Positions 10,308 through 22,692 of a stretch of DNA of 64,000 bases are shown in pieces. Under the pieces are notes generated by a model. It searched no databases. It was not told the DNA's origin and saw only the letters and a list, made by a program, of their open reading frames with translations. Both the position numbers and the translations under genes were made by a program. Each line of letters starts with the position of its first letter. The first letter of the stretch is position 1. Source of the stretch: Ryuthela nishihirai (taxonomy: Eukaryota; Arthropoda; Arachnida; Araneae; Heptathelidae); NCBI GenBank assembly GCA_038380435.1, contig JAWZYU010000007.1:27135001-27199000 (forward strand), given 5' to 3'.

Positions 10308-10415
10308 TTTGGATTCTCAAAAATGTGATGTGGACTGAAAAGAGTTGGGAAGCACTGCTTTAAAGGGCTGGACATCAGTAAAAAAAAATAACAGAGGACC
10401 GGTTACTAGGAGGCT
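10308..10415. repeat. dispersed repeat F, copy 2
   Basis: Matches 6590-6690, including GGACATCAGTAAAA and AATAACAGAGGAC. Both copies continue with shared sequence beyond the hAT-end-like motif, so the true element boundary is not clear. Confidence 0.5.
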
Positions 10416-10477
10416 TATGTTGTAGTGAAGTAAAGTGGACTATACAGTGTTGCAGACTAATCCCCAACCAGTTGCAG

Positions 10478-10745
10478 TGTTCAACCTCAGAGCACCTTTT
10501 TTTGCACACAAACTAAATGGTCAGGTCTCAAGACCCCAAGAGCTCACTCAGAGCTGGGAAGTAGATTCCCTGGCTAGCTGTTAGGATGCAGAGCAGAAAC
10601 TCGCATCGGATTTTTTCAAGCACATCGGTATCCCTTTTCTCATCGAGATCAGTATAAGTATGAGAGGAGAAAATTCTCATCATAGGCGCCGTTGGAACCT
10701 AAACAACAGATTAAAAATTTAGTACGCTTTTAACTGGACCAACCC
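10478..10745 (-). repeat. SINE family A, old diverged copy 6
   Basis: Blocks such as CAACCTCAGAGCACCTTTTT, CACAAACTAAATGGTCAGG and AAGCACATCGGTATCCC, then a degraded head ending in GGACCAACCCTTGCCC, follow the family-A layout. Divergence is high. Confidence 0.55.
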
Positions 10746-12865
10746 TTGCCCACTATTTAACACTAAATTTTTATTTAAGGTACAGTGAAGTTTTCGAAAC
10801 GTACAGTAAACAATCGTTTACACACTTAAAATACATTTATTGGGTTTCTTAACCAATAAAACATTGAAAACCATTGCTCTACTACCTCAAAGTAGGCACG
10901 ATAGCTCTGAAATAGTTTGTTTCCATTGTTCCAACAACAGTTTTACTGATGCATTTATCATGAATGTTTTTGCCTTCTTTAGCAATAGCTTTCGTAGATC
11001 ACTTACTTAGGAATAGAGTTAAAAATTTTGAAATTAGATACTTTTGTCAGTTAATGAAAATCGAAACTAAGAAAAATGTATTAGACAATAAAACTTGAAA
11101 TGCACTGCCAAAATTTTTGGTTTTACCCATGGTTTTAAAAATGCTGCAATACAATGCTCAAAATTAAAAAGTCCAAAGTCAACCTTTGTTTTCAACTAAT
11201 TATTACATTACTTATGCCATTAATTTTTTATTCACTTCCGTAAAAGTTTATAATACATTCGTAAGCACACAGTTTCGTATTTTTACAGCTTTTGCAAAAT
11301 TTAATTATATACATTATACATCTAGCACTAACAGGCTTTCTCCTGTGATCAAAACATTTAACAACTGAACAGACATAGTAATTAACTGAACACAGATTAA
11401 TGTCTGTTTCTAAACTCAAGGAACAATTTCAACATTTTTGGAACACGCATTAAGTGGGAATAAAAATGCCCCATTTCTTAATTTTAAACTGAATAAATTA
11501 TATATATTAAATTCCTCCTTAAAAGAACTTACTTATATTAGCTATTTACACAAAAAAACTTCGAATTTGGTATCTTAAGACTACTTTTTAAGAGAATCTG
11601 CAACTATCCGCCAGCTATTATTTATACTTTCAAAATGGAATTAGTCTAAAAAGATCTCAAAACATTTGTGCATTCTAAATTAAAACGATATTAAATTCAA
11701 AATTATATATTTTAATTCCTATTTTATCGTCATTACTGAATGTAATTGTGAGGCACTAAGTTTAATTATTAAATTACTACTTGGTAACCCATATTATTAA
11801 AGTATTTTACTTCAAATCTAAATAATCAATAATCAATCTAAATAAAACAATCCATTTCGACTAATTCTGTCGCCATCTGGTGGAAAAAACTGTTGTGGTT
11901 CAACCTTAAGACATAATCAGTTTTACACACTTAATAGTGACTTTTTGCGCCTGACAGGTTAAATTACCAGGAGCAGATTGGCAAGGAGCAATGTAGCATC
12001 CATGATTCTCAGCGTCGAGGGACAACGGCCCTCATAGGAGCATTTCTTAATGTTAACAATTATTATTTTATCCAAGTTCCACACAATCGGAGAAAAAAAC
12101 ATTTTAAGCGGTACGAACTATCAACAGATCTTGCAAAAAAATTTAATTCGAATGTTTTATCCCACCCCTGCTCTAGCTGCGTCTCTTAAAAACAAAAAAA
12201 AAGATTACTTACAAAAAATCCGAAACTGACAAAAGAGAAAAATTGCACCGCCAGACTTTTTTTTTCAATCGTTATCAGTTAAATACGGTTTAAAGGCCTA
12301 TCTAAACTTTTTCCCGAAAACGTTTTCTATCATTCTATGTATGAAAAACTGATAAAAAAAATCGCCACTTAAGAATAAAAAGGAAAAGAAATAAATTTGC
12401 AGCGTTTGTGTGCCTTGATCTATACAGTTCGTAGATTTTCACCTTTTATATTATCACGATATCTTTAATTTTAAAAAGCAGATTTCAAATATCGAAAAGG
12501 TATTATTTCCCTCAAAACCGGAATGAGATAAAGGAAAACTGAAGATATTTTATGAAAATATACTAATATATGCATTAAATTCATAATGCAACTACACAAA
12601 AAAGTTTTATCCTCACCTGGAGTAAGGAGGTGCACCTGATTAAAAAATACAGTACTTACTCGAATTTAAACAGCATCAAATTTGTTGGTTTATCCAAATA
12701 GAAACCCTTTCCCAACTTTTAGGCAGCACCATAAATTGTGTCAAAAAACTACAGATCTTCAATAGTCTGCATGTAATAATTTAATTGTAAATAGCGGATG
12801 GTTAAAAATGTCGAATAGTTAATAAGTACTGAATCGTTTATAAGTAAATGTATCACAACCGATTC
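10746..12865. other. AT-rich sequence without recognisable genes
   Basis: Open frames reach only about 63 codons and show no known motif. No clear repeats or hairpins were seen. Confidence 0.4.
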
Positions 12866-12878
12866 TGAGATAAATAGG

Positions 12879-13280
12879 TTGGGTTGTTTTACCTCTGAGC
12901 GGCACTTTTTTGCACACCATGGCTAAATGGCCAGGTCACATGGACCCCGAAGGCTCAGAGAAGGTTGGGGGAGGGAACCCACTGGAACAGCTGTTGGGAG
13001 ACAGATGGTAGCCTCCCGTCAAGGTATTGTTCCTTAACCGTTGTTCCGTCCAGTGTGTTCTTTAACGTGCACAGGGCATGGCTCTCCCAGACACGTGGCC
13101 ACGGCTTAACGTCCCATCCTATGGACGGCGGCCTTTCCAAGCCCATCAGTATCCCCTACTGACCGTGGGCAGGGCGGGGAATTTTGCAGAGATAAATCTC
13201 AAAGCTGACCCAGCTGCGACTCGAACCTGGGAACTACAGATTATGAGTCTGGCGCGCTACCGACTGAGCCACCCCCACCC
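12879..13280 (-). repeat. SINE family A, copy 7 (full length)
   Basis: Full body and head, with a short extra segment at about 13025-13050 (TATTGTTCCTTAACCGTTG) that other copies lack. The flanks TGAGATAAATAGG (12866-12878) and ATGAAATAAATGG (13281-13293) look like a diverged target duplication. Confidence 0.9.
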
Positions 13281-13293
13281 ATGAAATAAATGG

Positions 13294-16189
13294 TAAATAT
13301 GTGTTGTCAGAAAACAATGCAAAACAGGTATTAACAAGTTAATAACCAAATTTTTTTTAATCAAAATCTGTTCAAATCTAGAAACCGTGATAGTTTCTAA
13401 AATGACCCCAAATTCTAATAACTCGAATACGAAAAATGGCGCCATTCAAATTCGAATAAAATATTAAACTAAACTGAATATTTAAAATGGGAAATTATGG
13501 CACGTTGCCTACATTTTCATAAAAAAATGGAAGTTGAATTATATTATTTAGAATGAAAGAAATAATTAATGCTCACTAACGATCAGACATTTGATACAAA
13601 AAAAAAAGGGGGGGGGGAAAGACTTCTCTTAATGAATGGCAGCTAACTACCAAATTTGGTAAATTTATAAACATAGTTTAAGACTTTAATAACTTTAAGA
13701 ACATTTTTATTCCCTCTTGGAAACATTCGAGACTCAAGACACACTAAAAAACATTAACAAGTATATACGACCTACAATCCTTTAAAAATTAGTGATGAAA
13801 CTAATACCAAATAAAGATATGTTCATTTTATTTACCGGCTCATATCATCAATGAATCACATAGGTAGCGATTTTAGCATATTATGCACATATGTATCATT
13901 TAGACTTAATAATGTTTGATGCCTTCTTTGAATAACTATATATATAAGCATTACTCAAATTGTAATTACAGAATTTCTGCCAATAAAACTGGCAGTTCAA
14001 GTAAACATTCTTCAAATAGAACGCAGTAAAAACCTTTAATTCAAAAGTAAATATACATACTAACATTATGCTGTGAATATATGATATGATATACGTACAC
14101 ACATATAACACAGGGGTATGGGGCTGGTTCTTAAAACGAAAAAATAAAATAATTTTATTTTAAATTGTTTCACATTGTTACTCAAATAATTTGCCATATT
14201 CTCTTGACAATTCTGCACTACATTAAATAAAATTTATGCAGGATAAATTCATTATGACTCGCAATAACCATCTATTGACATTATGTGGGGGAAAGACTTT
14301 TGCGTCTCTATATAATTTTGGGACTACTTAACAATATAGCATTTAACAATACTTAATTATATTATTTCCCTTATAATAAATTCTTTATTTCACTAACAAA
14401 TATATATACATACATCCAAAACATTATTTATGAGATTTTTATTTTTGATTCTATATATATTAATTTACTGAAGCTCTAATGAAATACGATATATATGTAG
14501 AAATAAACTCAGACTTAGTAGCAAAAGATATCTGTTCGTATATCCAGAAAAAATTCTTTCATAACGTCTCTCAAAATAGAAACCACCACCGTCGCCAACT
14601 TTCATGATTGAATTTACTCTTCACCAAAGTCCAATTGGCAATGGCAACAAAGAACAGCTAATATTCAACATAAAACATTTCTCCATTTTTTGGTGTTAAC
14701 TATACCAAAACCAATTTTAAGATTCATTCAATAATGCTTTTTCCTTTTGCAAAGGTACATTTTTTCTCTCATGTTTTTGAAAAACATAAAAAAAGAGCTT
14801 CCACTTGGAAAAGAATTTTTATATTGACACATATTTTTAAGCCTTAAAGATGGACAGTTGAAAAGCATGATTTTTAGGTATAAAATTATGCGCAAAATAT
14901 ACTTTTTAACACACATATTTAACTGTACTTGCTGTGTACCATTAAACGTCAATTAGAATCCTTAAACCTAACTTCATTCGTCTCATACAGTGACCATTAA
15001 ATTTGTAATACAAAATCAATGCATTTTCGTGAAAATATTCGGTCACATTAACGTGTTTGGTATGTATCAAAGAATACTAGCAGTTTTGAATGCAGCAAAC
15101 ATCTTTTAATGTAGCAAAACAATGGGAGTTGTAGATTTATATTCAAGATAGTGAAAAATATTTGATATAGAGCGAACTTAAACTATGTGGACCATTCAAA
15201 TTCAGTTTATTAACAGATTACAAATCTGTTGAAAAAATACAGTTAATGAAATTATTTGATTCGTTGCAAAGAAATAATCTGTCAGATAATTCACCATAGT
15301 GTGTTACAGTGGGGTCGGGTGACTAAAAATTTCTCTGGGGCTGTAACATTTTAAAATACTATTTTAGGTCTTTCCAACGAGCAAAACAAACTAGTTTTGT
15401 TAACCATTAGCACAAGTACCTGAAACAAAATTATGGGAACAGAGATGCATAAATATAGTTGGGGTTAAAAAGTTTAAAAGGGTGTTTTAGTTTTTTTTTT
15501 AAAAATTGAGGTTTTCTTGCTTTTGAGGTTCACTAGCAGTTAGCCAAAATTGAGGTTCACTAGCAGTTAGCCAAAATTTTCACTGATACCAATCCACATT
15601 GAAAGACATAAAACCAAGTTTTGTATCTCTGAATTATAGAAACATATTGGTGATCTAGTCCTAATTTTCACTGCGAATTTTTTGTGATCACTTAACCTAT
15701 TAAATGGATGTTCCAAAAAAAAAAAAACCAGTCAGCTTTATTCATTATATTCAAATTATATATATATATGAAATATATTTATATACATTGACGAAAGAAA
15801 TTATAAAATACTTTACCACAACATAAACTACAATGCAACTGCGAACTGTATCAAGGTTCAAGGTGCAAGTTCATGGTGAAATTAGCCTTCAGTAAGGGGC
15901 TCCCTACACCAGCCAATTGTAAATTTAACAAGAGTAGGCCATATTCTCTCCCTTCACACATTCCTCACAGTTGTCCCCTCACCCACTGCTGTTGCTCATG
16001 GAAACCACACATGAGCATCAACAAGCGAAGAGATGTGATTGGACAACGGACTAGCATAAATTAGCCCAGATGTTTCCTATTCCGCAGTTGAAAGCGGCAA
16101 AGTCAAGCAAAAGAGGTGCGACTGGCAGGGGCTGTTACGATTTCACAGCCACAAGGACTAGTTACAATTATCCTCAAATGAGTGTCCCT
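13294..16189. other. AT-rich sequence without recognisable genes
   Basis: Contains an A10-G10 tract (13598-13617), TA-rich microsatellites near 13936, 14400 and 15760, and a 27-bp tandem duplication at 15523-15576 (TTGAGGTTCACTAGCAGTTA as its first 20 bases). No credible coding sequence. Confidence 0.4.
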
Positions 16190-16200
16190 TTCCCGTTGAA

Positions 16201-16412
16201 ATGCCGTCCCATGGCCGAGTGGTTAGCGCGCTTGGCTACTGATCTAAGGGACCTGGGTTCGAGCCCCGGGTAAGGTCATGGATGTTTGTATCGTTTTTCT
16301 GCTGAGAGCCTGCCATCTTCACAGACCTTCTACTATGGCATATAAACTGACAGGCTCCTGTCAGACCTCTGTGGCAAGCAGCTGCTTGAGGGGGTATTTA
16401 TTTTTTTATTTA
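16201..16412 (+). repeat. SINE family B, copy 1 (full length)
   Basis: A second tRNA-derived SINE. The head has an A-box-like ATGGCCGAGTGGTTAG and B box GGTTCGAGCCC, most like a class II (Leu/Ser) tRNA. The body includes TTTTTCTGCTGAG, a GGCATATAAACTGACAGG block and GTGGCAAGCAGCTGCTTGAG, followed by a TATTT-type tail. The target duplication TTCCCGTTGAA flanks it at 16190-16200 and 16413-16423. It is not a tRNA gene: no 3' acceptor strand pairs with the 5' end. Confidence 0.92.
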
Positions 16413-16423
16413 TTCCCGTTGAA

Positions 16424-17950
16424 CACTTACAGGCAAGAGCAAAACATGAATCGAGGGTATCCATGGCTGAGTTTTTCTACTTAATATTAGCTCAGACATT
16501 AAATTTTCATTTTCTGTCAGAATTCTAAGTGTTTACTTTTTCTCAATTAAAAAGCAAATTTAATAATTTCATGCAGGGGCGAGTCTCGGTAGCTTCGAAT
16601 GCTACAACGTAATTAGTACATTACACAGTACTTAAATTGGCTTTTGCAGCGAAATTTGATTGGCCAAAACCCATTGAAGATTTCATACTAAAAATATAAT
16701 TTTCATTTCATCTCTTAATTTAGACTTTTTTTTTTACCACACATAGGACAGGGACACCAAGCAGCTTGTCTAGGCTTTATCATCTTAAATTTGTCTATTG
16801 CTGATTTCTTCCCTACACGTTAACAGTGGTTAAGAATTGCACAAAACTATTTCAATCATGGATTTCACTGTATTCAATCATGGATTTCACTGTATTGAGA
16901 TTTTTTTTAATGAAGTACATCTTAAGGATATGCAGATGTGAAGTCCATGTTATCACAAAGATGTCAATTGAATCAATAAATGTACTGTCAATTTATTAGT
17001 TATATTATACTGCATTTTTTAAACATTTACATTATTTCTCTTCATTCTTTCCATATTGAGAATTTTTTTAAATCTTTAATACTTAAAACATTATTTACTT
17101 TCAGATTCCTGAGCTTCAAGACTATTCTATAGTCGCTTAGTTCCACCTGGTCCTACAGTGGTAGCCATAACCATGTATCCAATATTGCCAGCCAGTTAAG
17201 AGCAAACAGCCATTGAAATATATATGTATAACTACATACAGTAAAATTAATTCTTTTCATTACCAATTATTCTTATCATTACAACTATTCTTACAAATTT
17301 TCATTAATGTACCAAATAAAAAAAAAATTAAGGTAGAGAGAAGTAAATTCATTACATTTGCCAAAGAAAAGGTAAACTAAGAATAGATCTTAATATGTAT
17401 GTTCTCAAATTCAAAAATATTTTTATTAATAATAAAATATTAGAATTATTTTGTATGAATTTGTTGGCTGCATCCTAGTACAGAAAACCACCAAATGCCT
17501 TCAAGAGTGTTATAAGGCTTCTAAGATAGATTTCTAATTATTTTTCATTGTTAAAATTTTTCATTGTTAAATAACAGCGTACTAAACAGCAAATGAGCAT
17601 TCTTATTAACACAATGGTTGTGCGATAGATTAACCCGTTCAGCCACTAAGTCCTTATATGGGAACACTAACTGCAGAACCAATTTTAATCTAAAACTGTT
17701 TAACCCACATTTTCGAAATTATTTAGGGGAATATGCAATGATGGAAATAAACAAATTTTTCTTATTTTAATTTTGCATTTTTTTTTTTTGCAAAAAAAAG
17801 TGTATCCAGATAATATCGATATTGTGCTCCATACACTGCTAGTTAAATTTGGATCTGAAAGGATTAATACACATACATACAAAATCCTCATGCAGCCATG
17901 GGCTACAGAAGTCCAACCAGACTGTGCAATTTTATTCTGCAAACACATTT
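16424..17950. other. AT-rich sequence without recognisable genes
   Basis: A 22-bp tandem duplication (TTCAATCATGGATTTCACTG, about 16851-16896) is the only structure noted. Confidence 0.4.
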
Positions 17951-18121
17951 ATGCCGAGCTACCTGGGTTCGAGCCCCGGATAAGGCATGGATGTATGTGT
18001 CGTTTTTCTGCTGAGGTTCTGCCATCCTCTCAGACCTTCTACTATGGCATATAAACTGGCAGGCTCCTGTCAGACCTCTGTGGCAAGCAGCTGCTTGAGG
18101 GGGTATTTATTTATTTATTTA
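17951..18121 (+). repeat. SINE family B, copy 2 (deleted head)
   Basis: Only ATGCCGAG of the head start remains before B box GGTTCGAGCCC. The body and TATTTATTTATT tail are intact. The tail abuts the 3'-truncated end of LINE copy 3. Confidence 0.88.
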
Positions 18122-19015
18122 CAGCTACTGCATTTCACCACTGTAAGCCAATCCTAACAAGGTCCTGTTTGACATTATCTGCCCACCACATTCTGGGTCT
18201 CCCACTCTTTCTAAGGCCTTTAGGCACACTGTTCAAAACACTTATTTGCTAACCTATAATTATGCATATAGACAACATTGGCCAAATCAACGCAGTCTCT
18301 CTTTGCACAATAAGCAGTTTAAAGAAGGCCTACTCCTTTGCCTAACTTCATCATTACTTACAAAGTTGGGTTGGGTTGTTGGGTTGTTTTACCTCTGAGC
18401 GGCACTTTTTTGCACACCATGGGCTAAATGGCCAGGTCACACGGACCCCGAAGGCTCAGAGAAGGTTGGGGGAGGGGACCCACTGGAACAGCTGTTGGGG
18501 ACAGATGGTAGCCTCCCGTCAAGGCCATCCAGCGTGTTCTTTAACGTGCACAGGGTATGGCTCTCCCGCACACGGGGCCACGGCTTATCGTCCCATCCGA
18601 CGGACGGCGACCTTTCCAAGCCCATCGGTGTCCCCTACTGATGGTGGGCAGGACGGGGAATTTTGTGGAGATAAATCTCAACACTGACCCAGCTGGGACT
18701 CGAACCTGGGAACTACAGATTACGAGCCTGGCGTGCAACCGACTGAGCCACCCCCGCCCCACTTACAAAGTCAAACCACCTAATGCACAAGATACTGCAT
18801 AGCATCTAGAATCAAAGGCATCAAGTTTATTGCTATTTTGTTTACGAAGAGTTCAATTTTCACTACCATATCTAACCCCATAAAGAAGGAAATTATTATG
18901 CAGCTTAATTTAGTATTAGTATGGAGAAATATACGACTATTCCTCCATACTCTCCATAGTTCTTAAAGGTCTCAAAATCAATCGCTATTCTTCTATTTAT
19001 CTCATACTGCACATC
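18122..19015 (-). mobile_element. RTE-like LINE, copy 3 (C-terminal fragment, reversed)
   Basis: The reverse complement matches 4750-5180 of LINE copy 1: CCCAGAATGTGGTGGGCAG and TGTCAAACAGGACCTTGTT near 18200-18150, AACTATGGAGAGTATGGAGG near 18960, and TATGAGATAAATAGAAGAAT near 19000. It is broken by SINE A copy 8 and lacks the 3' end. It encodes only the domain downstream of reverse transcriptase. Confidence 0.85.
18366..18760 (-). repeat. SINE family A, copy 8 (full length, inside LINE copy 3)
   Basis: Body and head are complete, and the tail shows an extended TTGGGTTGGGTTGTTGGG repeat. The perfect target duplication ACTTACAAAG lies at 18356-18365 and 18761-18770. The insertion point within the LINE differs from that of copy 2. 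Confidence 0.93.
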
Positions 19016-19698
19016 AGAAAGGATTAATAACATGAATTAACTTTGCTTTAAAATTAAATTTAATTACAACAATTACACTGTTAAATACTTAACAGCATCA
19101 TTCTTGCAATTAATTTTAAACTTTAAGACTGTGAATTTTCTAATTAAATTTTGCTCTAAAGCTATATAAGGTAAAATAAAATTGACTAAAAAAAAAGTTA
19201 AATTGTGCTATTGCTATTAACCCATTTTGGCTTGCTGTCAGCTGATGAGAAAGTAATATTGCGTCAGGAAAAAAGGCAGTTTCCCCACCCTTGGAAAATA
19301 AAAATTTTCAAATAGGAAAAAACATGCTTTTATAACAGAAAATCTCATTTTAGCCTATCCCTTTTCCTTGGGCAAAATTTCTTCCATTTTGTACCTTACT
19401 TTCATGGATATAATCGTTATTTTCCTTTTCCCCTAAGAAAAATTATTCGATGCCTCAAAGACACATCAAATACAGTGAAAGATGGACATTAAACATTCAA
19501 ATGTCATATCCAAATGCTATAGCAAATAAACTGTGATTATGTATTTAAAAGAAGTCAAGAAGCACAAGGGTTGTTTGGGAATCATAGTTATACAGTGAAA
19601 CATTCGAATATTGTTCAAGGGACTAAGAAGTTTGAATATTTTACAGTGAAACCATAGCATTTTTCAAGAGATCTAAGTTAGAGCATTACGCATTTAAG
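19016..19698. other. AT-rich sequence without recognisable genes
   Basis: Nothing recognised; no open frame of interest. Confidence 0.4.
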
Positions 19699-19826
19699 TC
19701 GTGTTGTTTTTCTGCTGAGGTCCTGCCATCCTCTCAGACCTTCTACTCTGGCATATAAACTGACAGGCTCCTGTCAGACCTCTGTGGCAAGCAGCTGCTT
19801 GAGGGGGTATTTATTTTATTATTATT
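19699..19826 (+). repeat. SINE family B, copy 3 (headless)
   Basis: Starts within the body (TTTTTCTGCTGAGGTCCTGC) and runs to GCAGCTGCTTGAGGGGG plus a TATTT tail. The tRNA head is missing. Confidence 0.88.
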
Positions 19827-20317
19827 TATGGTGTTTTCCAATTGAACAAGGACAATGAACACAACTGAAGCAAACAATGAACAAGTTAATTCAAATAACT
19901 GAAATAATGAATGCAACCACAGCAAAAATGATACTGGTGAGAAAATATATTCAAAATTAGAGTTTTATTGCATTCACAGAAGACACTAAGTACTGTAACG
20001 ACCACATAAGTATGCAATATAGGAAACATATGGAGAATATTATAACTAATTTCCATTGTACGAGAATTACTTTTGAATACGCTTACAATTATCCATAAAT
20101 TTATTTCAAGAAAAATAAGCTTGCAATTTACAAATATTTCTACTTACCAGTGTTTTCTAATGTTAAAATGAGCCCACTACACATTCATTTTGCACATTTA
20201 AATAATAAAAACTTTCAGAAACTGTTTGACATGAACTGATTATTTCTTAGAACCTGATCACAGAATGCTCAAATGATTATGCTGGCAAGTGAACACAAGG
20301 ACAGTTGGGAAGTATCA

Positions 20318-20430
20318 TTTGTCCTGAATATATTTGACCTTCCAGAGTTAAACACATGAGCCAAAAATAAGAAAGAAAGCTGGAGACCTCTGAATAATGT
20401 TTTCATAAAATTTTATGCAGAAATATAATG
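20318..20430. repeat. dispersed repeat D, copy 1
   Basis: Shares CCTGAATATATTTG, AGAAAGCTGGAGAC and AAAATTTTATGCA, in the same order, with 23252-23365. Identity unknown. Confidence 0.5.
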
Positions 20431-21210
20431 GAAGAGGTCTCAAAGTAAAGACTGCTGAAAATGAACAGTCAATTTCGAATCTGATGCTAGAGAGCAACAT
20501 GTATTTCCAAAGAAAAAAAAAATACTACTATTGAGATTTTGCATACAAATATTGAAAATTTATTTTTAATAACACTGCTGTGTGTTTTTGACAAAAAATA
20601 TAAGGTGTCTGTTTGAAACCTTGTAATTTGAACTGAAGATGCAAACTTGAAGATGCCTGTGTTTGTTACGGATTCTTGCAATTTGCATGCAAATTTTTGT
20701 AACACACCAAACTAAGGTGATTTCTGATTTAAGAGGTTAACCAGAAAATTCACTTTAACTTCAACTGAATTTTTTTTTTCTTCGGTATAATGAAAATTGA
20801 GGTCATCTGAGACAGCAGAACTCATGTAAGGTGTGTGGAGTTCTACTGGACAGTTATTAGGAGTAACGGACTCTTCACGTGCACTATTTCAGTGCATTTC
20901 TGATGTGACTTTAAAGAACTAATGCTGATGTGGTTAGTGCAGATATTATCTCAGGACCTTAAAATCTTATAATCTGGATGAGAATGTTGGAAATAATCTT
21001 TCTATTTCTATTCCTACAAATTTAAATAGATTTGTACTTGGACAAAACAGGATAAAAGTTTACTACAGCCCCTGAATGTTAAGTTTCCTCCGGAGTGAAC
21101 TTCAGACTAATAAAGGGCATAGTGTTTCATCTCGATAAAGTTAAACAATACGGTTTAATAACAATACGTTTTTCATTACAATACGGTTTCATAACAATAC
21201 GGTTTTTATT

Positions 21211-21690
21211 TAGTTTTTGATAAGAAAGTATGTGAGATGAAAACTATTGTAAGTGATCTAAACTAGTAGTCAGCAAAGTTTCTCTAGTGGCATGATGATA
21301 ATGAGTCTGCCATGCAGGATTGGTGTAAGATGAAGAGGTCATGTGTTGGAGTAACATAGGGAGAAAAGAATGTGAACCAGATTAAATACAATGATAAAGC
21401 TCTAGGGCTAATATTAAAATAATTGAAAAACTTCATAACAAAAATAGATATTTAGTTTTTGATAAGAAAGTATGTGAGATGAAAACTATTGTAAGTGATC
21501 TAAACTAGTAGTCAGCAAAGTTTCTCTAGTGGCATGATGATAATGAGTCTGCCATTCAGGATTGGTGTAAGATTGAAGAGGTCTTGTGTTGGAGTAACAT
21601 AGGGAGAAAATAACGTGAACCAGATTAAACACAATGATAAAGCTCTAGGGCTAATATTAAAATAATTGAAAAACTTCATAAAAATAATAG
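21211..21690. repeat. 242-bp direct tandem duplication
   Basis: Two head-to-tail units start at 21211 and 21453 with TAGTTTTTGATAAGAAAGTA and agree almost base for base, differing by scattered substitutions and a few single-base indels (for example CATGCAGG versus CATTCAGG). The right flank ends near a hAT-end-like CAGGCTGCCAATCCCTAA at about 21813. Confidence 0.92.
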
Positions 21691-21699
21691 ATTCTTTTT

Positions 21700-22600
21700 C
21701 CTTAATGACAAAGAAAGTGATCCTCTGAATTTTTAAAAAAAGTAAAGTTGTCCATGTTTTCTATTCATTTGATAAAAGTTAGCATTTGTGACAGCCTATG
21801 GATCACAGCCACAGGCTGCCAATCCCTAATTTAAGTGGGAGAAATTATTCAGGGCACCTGACAGATAGCCACAGAAATATGGAATACCCCATACATGTTA
21901 TTTCATGAAAAAAAAAATTAAATACAAAAAGGTTATGAAATATTTTCTACTGAAACTGTATAAAGGTACAAAATTTGAACTGACAAAGTCAGTTGAAAGC
22001 TAATAAAGCTGATGACCAATTCTAATACTTTGAAATAAATACGTAAGAATAACATGTGAGCAAATAAGTTTAAAATGATCTCAAAGAGTGATGTTGTTAT
22101 AAATATTTTGAAAATTTGTTCTTGGGAAATGAGTATTCAATAAGTAGATAAAAGAATGAAATAAAATTTCATTTCTAACTTTTACCTTAAGTGTAGATCT
22201 TTGGAACTATATTGTACTAAATTACCCATGTTTCAAAATATTTTATCATATACTAGAATAAATGAAACCTTAAGTAATCCTATTACTTTAACAAATGCTC
22301 CTAAATCTCCCAGCAGACAACATCCTATTCAGATAGTTTCTTTTTTTTTTCTGATGGAAACAAGAAATGGACAAGCATTAAAAAAACTGTTAGCAAAGTT
22401 AGAGATCAAACCTTTAGTCATAAGATTGATAAGCTAAGGTCCTAAAGGCAATAGTATACCTCAATCCAACTGCATCTTCTGAGGGTAACAAATAAACAGA
22501 ATAAATAATAATTATACCATGAAAACATTAAACTAAATACCATTTGGCATTTATTAAGGTGCTACCTTTCCTCCAAGTAATATTTTACATTTTCTCACAT
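21700..22600. other. AT-rich sequence without recognisable genes
   Basis: One 78-codon open frame (22201-22437) has no recognisable motif and runs through a T-rich tract; it is not called as a gene. Confidence 0.4.
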
Positions 22601-22607
22601 TCCTCAT

Positions 22608-22692
22608 ATATCTTCCCTATGGCATATTAAACTGGCAGGCTCCTGTCAGAACTCTATGGCAAACAGCTGTTTGAGGGTTAATTTTTTTTTAC
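22608..22692 (+). repeat. SINE family B, copy 4 (diverged 3' end)
   Basis: ATGGCATATTAAACTGGCAG, TGTCAGAACTCTATGGC and AAACAGCTGTTTGAGGG follow the 3' part of family B with substitutions. Confidence 0.8.

Noticed and set aside
16201..16275. Possible tRNA-Leu/Ser gene
   Set aside because: A and B boxes are present but no 3' acceptor strand pairs with the 5' end, and the sequence continues into the SINE B body with a target duplication.
21242..21825. Possible hAT element with GTCAGCAAAG-type and TTGGCAGCCTG-type ends around the tandem duplication
   Set aside because: Flanking octamers match poorly (about 5 of 8) and the left end is inside the duplicated unit.
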